A stretch of DNA of 64,000 bases from an uncultured Caryophanales bacterium (GTDB taxonomy: Bacteria > Bacillota_I > Bacilli_A > RFN20 > CAG-826): positions 127,557 through 191,556 of the forward strand of contig CAMJWS010000001.1 of the NCBI GenBank assembly GCA_946409515.1, in the 5' to 3' direction. Shown piece after piece: positions 33,711-41,303 of this stretch. The position numbers were made by a program, and so were the translations under genes. The notes below the pieces were generated by a model. That model was not told the origin of the DNA. It was given only the letters and a program-made list of their open reading frames with translations, and did not search any database. The first letter of the stretch is position 1; the number at the start of each line of letters is the position of its first letter.

Positions 33711-35087
33711 ATGAAAGATCAAAAGAAGCGTCTTAATCCATACCTACTTGTTATTCTTTCATTTGTCATCATCATCTTGATTGGCTCTGTTCTTTTAATG
33801 TTCCCATTTTCTAGAACAGCGAATAACTATGGTAATTATATCGATTGCTTATTCTTAGCGACATCTGCGACTTGTGTGACTGGTTTAAACTGTTTCCATC
33901 AAGGTATCGCTACTGAATTAACTTTCGCTGGTCAATTGATTCTATTATTGCTTATCCAAGTTGGTGGTTTAGGTTTTATTACTTTGTTCACCTTCGTTTT
34001 CACTTTATTTAATCGTAAATTACAATTTAAAGATCGTTTATTCATTTCCTTAATGGTCAATAACGAAGATATGGCGCAGGTTACCACTTTCGTAAGAAAG
34101 ATTATCTTAATTTCCTTCTCTTGCGAATTGATAGGTTTCTTATTAGGCTTACCAGTCTTCTTAAGATATTCAAGTGACGTTCCAAGTGGTTTATGGAACT
34201 CATTATTCACCTCTATTTCATCCTATAACAATGCGGGATTTGATTTATTTGGTAATGCTTCCCTTATTAGGGGTAACGGTGGCTTCATCGATACTTTACC
34301 AGATTGGGCATATTACTATTTATGCTCATATATCATGCTACTTATTATCTTAGGCGGCATTTCCTTCCTTGTTGTTATGGATATCTTTGCTAAACGCAAT
34401 TTATCACAATTACGTGTTTTCACTAAGATTTCACTATTAATGACTGGTATCTTAATTGTCACAGGTTTTGTGGTTTTCTGGATTGGCCAAGGTTTCCAAC
34501 GTCCATTTGACGCTTTATTCCAATCAGTGACATGCAGAACCGCAGGCTTTGCCACTCTTGACCAAGATAAGTTAAGTGTTGTTAACAAAGTCTTCTCTTG
34601 CTTCTTAATGTTCTTCGGTGGTAATCCTTTAGGCACCGCGGGTGGCGTTAAGACCACTACTTTATATATTATTGTCCTAGCGATGGTTTGCTATCTAACC
34701 GGTCGTAAAGTGACTTCATTCCATAGAAGATATTCTAACGAAGTTATCGTTAAAGCAATGTCTTTGGTTATTCTTGGTGTTTCCGTCATCTTCTTAAGTT
34801 TCATTGGTATTTACGCTTTTGAATCTAAGATGGATGTCGCTGCATTAGGATTACAAAGCACAAAAGCCAGTGCCTTAATTTACGAAGTATTTTCCGCTTT
34901 CGGTACTGTTGGTGTTAGTGCGGGTGTCACACCACACTTAACCTATGGTAGTAAAATCATCATCATCTTATTGATGTTTATTGGTCGACTTGGTCCAATT
35001 ACCTTCTTACAATTACTCGGCAGCAAAATGCGCTTTGATGACCAAAGCAAATATCACTACGTTGAAGAAGACTTCTTAATTGGCTAA
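33711..35087 (+). CDS. ktrB: K+ uptake protein KtrB/TrkH family
   Basis: The membrane subunit of a K+ uptake system, 458 residues, four M1-P-M2 repeats. The P-loop filter segments are SATCVTGL, NNAGFDLFG, CRTAGFAT and GTVGVSAG, each with the key Gly. I chose the ATG at 33711, giving MKDQKKRLNPYLLVI. AAAAGGGG lies 13 bases upstream, rather far. A TTGCTA-17-TATACC promoter (33675-33703) would start transcription at or near the ATG. The KtrA gating subunit is not adjacent. Confidence 0.92.
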   Translation: MKDQKKRLNPYLLVILSFVIIILIGSVLLMFPFSRTANNYGNYIDCLFLATSATCVTGLNCFHQGIATELTFAGQLILLLLIQVGGLGFITLFTFVFTLFNRKLQFKDRLFISLMVNNEDMAQVTTFVRKIILISFSCELIGFLLGLPVFLRYSSDVPSGLWNSLFTSISSYNNAGFDLFGNASLIRGNGGFIDTLPDWAYYYLCSYIMLLIILGGISFLVVMDIFAKRNLSQLRVFTKISLLMTGILIVTGFVVFWIGQGFQRPFDALFQSVTCRTAGFATLDQDKLSVVNKVFSCFLMFFGGNPLGTAGGVKTTTLYIIVLAMVCYLTGRKVTSFHRRYSNEVIVKAMSLVILGVSVIFLSFIGIYAFESKMDVAALGLQSTKASALIYEVFSAFGTVGVSAGVTPHLTYGSKIIIILLMFIGRLGPITFLQLLGSKMRFDDQSKYHYVEEDFLIG

Positions 35088-35093
35088 TGAAGA

Positions 35094-38000
35094 TTATTCT
35101 TCATCAGCTTTCTTAAATTTATTAGTGCCTCTAACTGTTTCAATTAAAGCTTGCTTTTCTAATGGTCTGAAGAAGTAGAAGCCTTGTAATAAGGCATCAA
35201 CACCAACTTCTTTAATGAGTAAGTATTGGTCAATATTTTCAACACCGACGACAGAAGCTTTCATATCGAAACGATTGATTAATAAGAGTAATTGTTTCAA
35301 AGAGTTGAAACGTTGGTTATCACTATCGATGTGGGTAACAAGGTTACGGGAAATCTTCACTTCATCGAAGCCGATTTCTTTTAAGATTTCAATAGAGATA
35401 TATCGGCCTGTATATTGGTCACACACCAAGACGATATTGAGATCTCTAAGCATCTTAGCAATGCTCTTGAATTCATCAATATGAGTAGAAACATCATGTT
35501 CTGGAATTTCGAAAGCGATAAAGTGCTTTGGAAGTTTCAAGTCATCAATATATTTCTTAATATCTTTAGCGAAGTTCTTATCGGTAAAGAAGGAATAGTC
35601 AGTATTAAGACCAAATCTTCTAAAGCCTAAAGATGAGAAGAACATCGCACCATATTCTTTATATAAAGAAGCGGTGAAATCAAGAAGGGCGTGAGAAATG
35701 ATGCCGATTTGGTTATATTTCGCAGCGATATTAACGACTTCATCAGTACGCATCGCGATATTACGATAATCATCAGTAATACGTAAGAGAAGTTCTGCGC
35801 CATAGATTTGTTTATCAGAAGAATTAACCATTGGTTGTAAGTTGATATCGTATGTCTTATCGCCGAATGATTTCTTAATAATAGAAAGAATGTATTCTTC
35901 CCTATTCGCACTTCTAGAATAATCATTTTCATCAAAATAAATATAATCCTTATTAACTTCATAACGGCCTCTTGTGGAGAAGACATCAGCTTGTTTAATT
36001 AAGCTTGTAGCGTTAGGGAAGGCACGAGGATAAGAAACTGGTAAGAAGGTGATGTTTAAAACATAGTCCGCGGACTTATCAAGATTCTTCGCTACAGCGT
36101 AAATCTTTTCACATTCATCTAAGATGTCAGTTTGGCCGTATTCGTAGAATAACATCGCCATGAATTGATTAGTGTAATAGAAGATATTTTCTAAACCATT
36201 ATGTAACTTCTTAAGACGTTTAGCGAAGTCACGAAGAATAGATAAAGTACCTTCAGAACCATGTTCTTGCACAAGTTCTTCTAAGTTATCAATTCTTAAT
36301 AAGAGTAAGTAACCTTTACCGTTCATTGTGTAGATATCATCTAAGTTCTCCACGAGAGTGTGGAAGGAATTGATGAGAAGGTCTTGGTTATAACGGCTAT
36401 GTGATTTATGAGAATAGACATTCTTAATCGCTAAAACACGATAGATATTATGGTGATCAGATAACACTAAGGATGTCTCATAGTTATCACGACCATATTT
36501 CACTGTTTTCTTATTGCCTGTAAGAAGTGGACAATCTTTGCAAGGCATATCTAAGCCATATAAAGCCTTATGACATTTTTCACCATATTTAACATTTGGG
36601 AATAAGGCTTTTAATGTTTGACTACTATTTAAGAGTGTGAAGTCATCAGCACTGACACGATAGGTAGAGAAATCAGCGAGTTTAAGAATCGCATCAATTT
36701 CATCAAATGAACTTTCGATTTCACTATCACGCTTAGCGCTAATTAAGTAAGAAGCGATTCTAGTGCAAAGCATTAACATGGATTCTTGAATATAAGAATC
36801 GAACTTTAATTCCTTGTTTTTATTGAAGAAATAAATGACACCTTGCACCACATCATTGCTCTTAATGACATAATAGAAGCCACTTTCTAGTCCAATGCGG
36901 TCTAAATGACGTCCTAAGGCGTTATTCGCATGATTCCTGAATGAGAAGTAGTAAGAACCATTATCGTCCTTAGTTTCGTCCATTATGCGGATTAAAGCCT
37001 GGTTGACGTTACCATCATGAGATAACGGATTGATTTCATCATCATTTGCTTGATAGGCAATGATGTAGCGTTTGTTAACAGCATCAAGAGCGATGATACC
37101 AGCATAGTTGATACCAAAGTATTGTGCGGTGGTTTTAATCGTATTTTGAATAATCTTATTATTCTCACTAGCGTTATTGGAACCATGTTTCATCGCGGAT
37201 AAAGGTGCGATGATTTTACTCATGTTGTTGAGGTTTGTGGAATTTCTTAAAATGGCGTTACTCTTTAAGGAATGTAAACGGTTTGGTAAATAGAAGAAAA
37301 TATCGTTACCTTGACGTTTCGCATAACGCAAGTCTGGGAAAATTTCATTTACATCACTATATGGGTAGCAAACCACAGAGAAATGCGCGGTTAATGGAGT
37401 AATACCATCTGCGAGACGTTTAGAAATAGAAGCGCTACGCATACATGTTTCTAATTGCTCTCTGATTTTGCTTAAAGAATCGATTCTTGGTAAATAGAGA
37501 TAAACACTCTTACTATCTTCACCTAAAACATATAAAGGCTGCTCATAGTCATAGAAGTTTTCTTGCAAGACTTTAAGAATATAATCGATATTCTTTTTGG
37601 TTAACGGTTCATCTTCAAGTTCATAATATGTTTCGATGATGATATTACGATAGTTTTGTGATTTGAAGATGATGTTATCAATCTCTCTTTTGAACGATTC
37701 AAAAGTGACAAGGTTCTTTTCCTTATCGATATAATCTAATTCAATATCAAGGAAGTTATTTTCATTAGGAATAATAGTCGCACCGATTAATTCTTTTCTT
37801 AAGATATCAACGTGCTCATTTAATTCTGCGATTTCTTTATATTGCTTACTTGGATATTCACGGAAATCGTTTTCGTTTCTAGCGATGTTTTCAAAGTTAG
37901 AAATAGTGACACCATATAAGCCTTTAAAGAAGACGTTTCTAAAGCGGCTAACGACGTAGATTGTATAAAGAATATATAAGGCAATCATCGCCGCGGAGAA

Positions 38001-38159
38001 AATGATTAAGGCAATAAAGAATGCCATATCGTTAGTTCTAGCGTAGAAGAATGTGAAAAGCGTCATGCCTAAAGCAAAGACAATTAAGAAGACGATTGGG
38101 AAGCTCATCACGAAACGGAAGAAGGTTTTGATTGAACGGCTTTTAAATGATTTTAGCAT
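35094..38159 (-). CDS. membrane-anchored GGDEF/GAF-like protein with degenerate EAL domain
   Basis: A 1021-residue signalling protein, last gene of the fibre operon. Two membrane helices lie at about 14-66. The middle holds a sensor-like domain (about 325-480) and a degenerate nucleotide-cyclase-like domain (about 590-745). The C-terminal 250 residues follow the EAL plan (NLQPMVNSSDKQIYGAELLL onwards) but key residues are lost: the DDFG motif reads CDQYTG, KID reads KIS, and EGVE reads VGVE. It probably binds c-di-GMP or a partner without hydrolysing it. GGAGG for its ATG lies inside the end of the upstream gene, so translation is coupled. Confidence 0.75.
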   Translation of the reverse strand: MLKSFKSRSIKTFFRFVMSFPIVFLIVFALGMTLFTFFYARTNDMAFFIALIIFSAAMIALYILYTIYVVSRFRNVFFKGLYGVTISNFENIARNENDFREYPSKQYKEIAELNEHVDILRKELIGATIIPNENNFLDIELDYIDKEKNLVTFESFKREIDNIIFKSQNYRNIIIETYYELEDEPLTKKNIDYILKVLQENFYDYEQPLYVLGEDSKSVYLYLPRIDSLSKIREQLETCMRSASISKRLADGITPLTAHFSVVCYPYSDVNEIFPDLRYAKRQGNDIFFYLPNRLHSLKSNAILRNSTNLNNMSKIIAPLSAMKHGSNNASENNKIIQNTIKTTAQYFGINYAGIIALDAVNKRYIIAYQANDDEINPLSHDGNVNQALIRIMDETKDDNGSYYFSFRNHANNALGRHLDRIGLESGFYYVIKSNDVVQGVIYFFNKNKELKFDSYIQESMLMLCTRIASYLISAKRDSEIESSFDEIDAILKLADFSTYRVSADDFTLLNSSQTLKALFPNVKYGEKCHKALYGLDMPCKDCPLLTGNKKTVKYGRDNYETSLVLSDHHNIYRVLAIKNVYSHKSHSRYNQDLLINSFHTLVENLDDIYTMNGKGYLLLLRIDNLEELVQEHGSEGTLSILRDFAKRLKKLHNGLENIFYYTNQFMAMLFYEYGQTDILDECEKIYAVAKNLDKSADYVLNITFLPVSYPRAFPNATSLIKQADVFSTRGRYEVNKDYIYFDENDYSRSANREEYILSIIKKSFGDKTYDINLQPMVNSSDKQIYGAELLLRITDDYRNIAMRTDEVVNIAAKYNQIGIISHALLDFTASLYKEYGAMFFSSLGFRRFGLNTDYSFFTDKNFAKDIKKYIDDLKLPKHFIAFEIPEHDVSTHIDEFKSIAKMLRDLNIVLVCDQYTGRYISIEILKEIGFDEVKISRNLVTHIDSDNQRFNSLKQLLLLINRFDMKASVVGVENIDQYLLIKEVGVDALLQGFYFFRPLEKQALIETVRGTNKFKKADEE

Positions 38160-38160
38160 T

Positions 38161-38904
38161 TTACTTACCTCCTTCAGTGATGATTTCATTACGACCAATG
38201 TCACCGATACAAGTAACAACGGCTTTACCGATATTGACGTATTCTTTCATCGCTTTTAAGTATGTATTAACATCACTATTCTTATCTAAGTAACGTTCCA
38301 CGACTTTGATAGAAACAAATGGCACCTTTGTGAGGTTGCACGCTAAAGCGGCACCACCCGTATTTGTGTCAAATACCACGTTATTATCAAAACCTAAGAC
38401 ATGTTCAAACTCTTCAATGTCATAGATTTGACCTGGTTTATGATAGTCCACACTCGTGGAAATGAAGTTAGCTTCTTTAAAGATAGAGAATGTTCTCTTT
38501 TCAAAGGCGCTTTCAATATAGGAAACAACGTCTTCAGAAGCATCGAAGACTTGTTCAAAGCCTGGGATTTGACCATATTTAACATTATCTTCGTTAACTT
38601 GGTCAACATCTCCCAAGATAACGTGCTTAGAAATAACAATATCTAATGGTTTTAAGTCTTTCTTATAAGCGATACAACGACCCACCACTAAAACGAGGAT
38701 AACGAAATATTTCTCAATGAGATATAACGTTAGAGCACTGCTCAAGTAATTTGTTTTTACTTGATCCACTAACATGACCGCTTGGTTAAAGATTGTGCCA
38801 ATGGTCACTTTGAATTTGCCCATGACGAGTTCTTCTCTTTTGTTAGTGATGACACTTTCGAAGTAGAGGATATCATCATGTTGGCTACCAATAATCATGA
38901 TCAT
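38161..38904 (-). CDS. MTA/SAH nucleosidase-fold protein, catalytic residues missing
   Basis: A 247-residue protein with the phosphorylase/nucleosidase plan: N-terminal MIIGSQHDDI, LDIVISKHVILGDVD in place of the GDIVV segment, KYGQIPG, and FDTNTGGAALACNLTKVPFVSIKVV aligning with the EMEATAIAHVC...VPFVVVRAISD block of MTA/SAH nucleosidase. The N-terminal Glu, the ribose-binding Met-Glu pair and the catalytic Asp of that enzyme all appear replaced. It is probably a binding or regulatory pseudoenzyme. It overlaps the EAL gene by four bases (ATGA), between two c-di-GMP-type proteins. Confidence 0.6.
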   Translation of the reverse strand: MIMIIGSQHDDILYFESVITNKREELVMGKFKVTIGTIFNQAVMLVDQVKTNYLSSALTLYLIEKYFVILVLVVGRCIAYKKDLKPLDIVISKHVILGDVDQVNEDNVKYGQIPGFEQVFDASEDVVSYIESAFEKRTFSIFKEANFISTSVDYHKPGQIYDIEEFEHVLGFDNNVVFDTNTGGAALACNLTKVPFVSIKVVERYLDKNSDVNTYLKAMKEYVNIGKAVVTCIGDIGRNEIITEGGK

Positions 38905-40442
38905 GCGTTAAGACCCTCCTTCTTTTCAAATGGGTTATTATCTAAGAATTTTTCGAAAGCTTTCTTTTCTAAGGCTTCAGAATAATAGAAACCTTGGATC
39001 GTATCGCACTTAGCTTTCTTTAAAATCTCAACTTGTTCTCTGTTATCGACACCTTCAGCGACAACTTCCATACCATTGATCTTACAAAGACCAATTAAGA
39101 ATCTCACGATTTCACGTGATTTAGTGTCGTTAACGATGCCATCAATAAATGACTTATCAATCTTAACAACGTCGAATGGAATCTTTCTTAAGTTACCGAC
39201 GTTAGAGAAACCAATACCAAAGTCATCCATTAAGACGCGAATACCGTTTTCTTTAAGCTTCTTAATAATGGAGATGGATAAGAATTGGTTAGCTTGAGAA
39301 GTCGCTTCTGTAATTTCAATTTCAATTAAATTCGCAGGGACATGGAATTCTTCTAAGATACCCATAATCGTATCTAAGAAGTTCGCACTATAGAATTCGA
39401 ATAAGGAGAAGTTAACAGAGACTGGTAAGGCTCTTCTACCTCTTCTAATTAATTCATTTAAGTCTTCACAAACTTGTCTTAAGACATAGATATCAATATC
39501 GTGAATTAAACCAATGGCTTCCGCTTTGTTAAGGAACTTAGTAGGCGCTAATAAACCATACTTTTTACTGTTCCATCTAATTAAAGCTTCTGAAGAAATA
39601 AACTGTCTCTTGGCTAAATCAAATTTAGGTTGATAATAAACAACGAATTCTTTATTTTCTAAAGCTTGAGTTAATTCTTCAATATCACTAGAAGTAACAC
39701 TCTTACGGAATGTCTCTTGATAATAAGTAATTGTTTCAAAGTTCTTTTCGGAATTGTCTCTCGCTAATAAAGCGTTTTCAATTTGGTGAGTTAATTGTCC
39801 ACTATCAAAGACACGAGCAACACCGAAGAATGGTTGCACCCAGATATGACGGCAGTTTTGTTCACCAAATTCATAAGCATCTTTAGCGATAGTTTCACAG
39901 ATATTTTGAATAGATTGTTCATTTTGTCTTGAGCAATAGATTAAGAAAGAACCACGAGAGAAACCATAGACAAAGTCTCTCTTCTTTCCACCGACCTTCA
40001 TTGGTAATTGTTCTAAGAAATTAGCGATGTGGTTATTGATTAAATAAATTTCGTGGTTTCTATTAACGTTTTGGGAAATAACAAGAGAAGAGAATGTGAA
40101 AGCAATAATATGTTCTGTTTTCTTACCAATTCTATTGAATCTTGAAATTAATTCAACACGCTTTTGGAAAGCATACATATTAAAGAAAGCACTTCTCACA
40201 CCTAAGTTATATTCGTTATCGTCTTGTAATGTCTTAATCATCGATAAGTTAGAAACATATAAGTAAACAAAGGTAACGAAAATAACGACCAAACCAATAG
40301 TGATGAGGTTTAGTAAATTGTTTAAGAAAATATTGTCACCGAAAACACCACCGATGAGGGCTAAACCTGTAACTACGGCAACGGCCGCAAGAAGAACAGC
40401 CGTGATGATAACTATAGCTAATCTTCCTCTACTTGCTTTCAT
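38901..40442 (-). CDS. EAL-domain c-di-GMP phosphodiesterase, membrane anchored
   Basis: A 513-residue protein with two membrane helices (about 8-32 and 40-63), a degenerate GGDEF-like region (about 95-245) and a full EAL domain (about 255-500). Catalytic and metal-binding residues are present: SEALIRW (EAL), the Asn in PVSVNFS, the Glu in IEIEITEA, MDDFGIGFSN (DD), VKIDKSFI (Lys), VVAEGVD and QGFYYS. It should hydrolyse c-di-GMP to pGpG. Being downstream of a predicted c-di-GMP riboswitch in the same operon it can close a feedback loop. Its stop is TGA, the only one noted in the window. Confidence 0.88.
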   Translation of the reverse strand: MKASRGRLAIVIITAVLLAAVAVVTGLALIGGVFGDNIFLNNLLNLITIGLVVIFVTFVYLYVSNLSMIKTLQDDNEYNLGVRSAFFNMYAFQKRVELISRFNRIGKKTEHIIAFTFSSLVISQNVNRNHEIYLINNHIANFLEQLPMKVGGKKRDFVYGFSRGSFLIYCSRQNEQSIQNICETIAKDAYEFGEQNCRHIWVQPFFGVARVFDSGQLTHQIENALLARDNSEKNFETITYYQETFRKSVTSSDIEELTQALENKEFVVYYQPKFDLAKRQFISSEALIRWNSKKYGLLAPTKFLNKAEAIGLIHDIDIYVLRQVCEDLNELIRRGRRALPVSVNFSLFEFYSANFLDTIMGILEEFHVPANLIEIEITEATSQANQFLSISIIKKLKENGIRVLMDDFGIGFSNVGNLRKIPFDVVKIDKSFIDGIVNDTKSREIVRFLIGLCKINGMEVVAEGVDNREQVEILKKAKCDTIQGFYYSEALEKKAFEKFLDNNPFEKKEGLNA

Positions 40443-41292
40443 GGCTTTCTCCTTTCTTCTTGCTAATCATTTCTTCTAAGAGTTGTTCTTTAAGTCTTTT
40501 TTTATCTTCTTCGGAAAGAGTTTTAGGACCATTGCTATTGCTAGCTTGTCCTCCCGCTCCTTCTTGAGCAACTTCTGGCTCTTTATAAGCCTTAAAGATA
40601 TCAATGACACTAGATACCACTAAATAGAATGCTGGGATTAATAGGAGTACCAATAATCCAATAGGTGAACCAACAAACGAGAAGATACCACCTAAGAATG
40701 CAGAGTTAATTGTCACCCTACCAAGGACTTCTTTTTCTGTGAAAGCTTGATATTGGTTAATAACGATATCAGGTTCTCCTTCTTTCCAACCTAAGTTTGT
40801 GGATCTTGTATTAATACCGGCGGTGATAAATGTATATTTACCTTTGCCTTTTTCCGCACCATTATTAACATGAATTTCTTTGACTCTATGGGTCATAGGA
40901 ACGCCAGTAGGATCAGTTCTTTTTGTTAATTCTGGATTATTCATTGGTGAAGTATATTCATTATTGATGTTATAAACGTCAACGAATGTGATATCCACGT
41001 CTTCACCTTTATTGAAACGCTCATAAATCTTATCAGCGTCTTCATTATAAGTAATAAGAGCGGTACCAACTTTGTATTTTGGATCCATGGAATCTGTTTG
41101 AACAACGAAGGTACCATAGCCAAATCTAAGTTGTTGGTTATAATGATCTTTCTTATGAACTAAGCCATCAATTTGGCCCGCAAGGACGAAGGCAAAAAGC
41201 ACAAGGAAAAGACCAGTAAGGACCCATTCAATTATCTTTCTGGCCTTACTTTTTGGCTTTTTCACACGTTTTTCCTTCACTTGTTCGTCCAT
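40429..41292 (-). CDS. sipW: SipW-like type I signal peptidase (S26B)
   Basis: Cleaves signal peptides of TasA/camelysin-like proteins. The 287-residue protein has an N-terminal membrane helix (about 20-42), the nucleophile Ser68 in TDSMDPKYKVG, and His135 in MTHRV in place of the Lys used by most bacterial enzymes; a Ser-His pair is the mark of the SipW/archaeal/ER type. A second helix lies at about 203-232, then a charged tail of 55 residues. It sits in the operon with its probable substrates. It overlaps the EAL gene by 14 bases. Confidence 0.88.
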   Translation of the reverse strand: MDEQVKEKRVKKPKSKARKIIEWVLTGLFLVLFAFVLAGQIDGLVHKKDHYNQQLRFGYGTFVVQTDSMDPKYKVGTALITYNEDADKIYERFNKGEDVDITFVDVYNINNEYTSPMNNPELTKRTDPTGVPMTHRVKEIHVNNGAEKGKGKYTFITAGINTRSTNLGWKEGEPDIVINQYQAFTEKEVLGRVTINSAFLGGIFSFVGSPIGLLVLLLIPAFYLVVSSVIDIFKAYKEPEVAQEGAGGQASNSNGPKTLSEEDKKRLKEQLLEEMISKKKGESHESK

Positions 41293-41303
41293 AAATTACT
41301 ATC

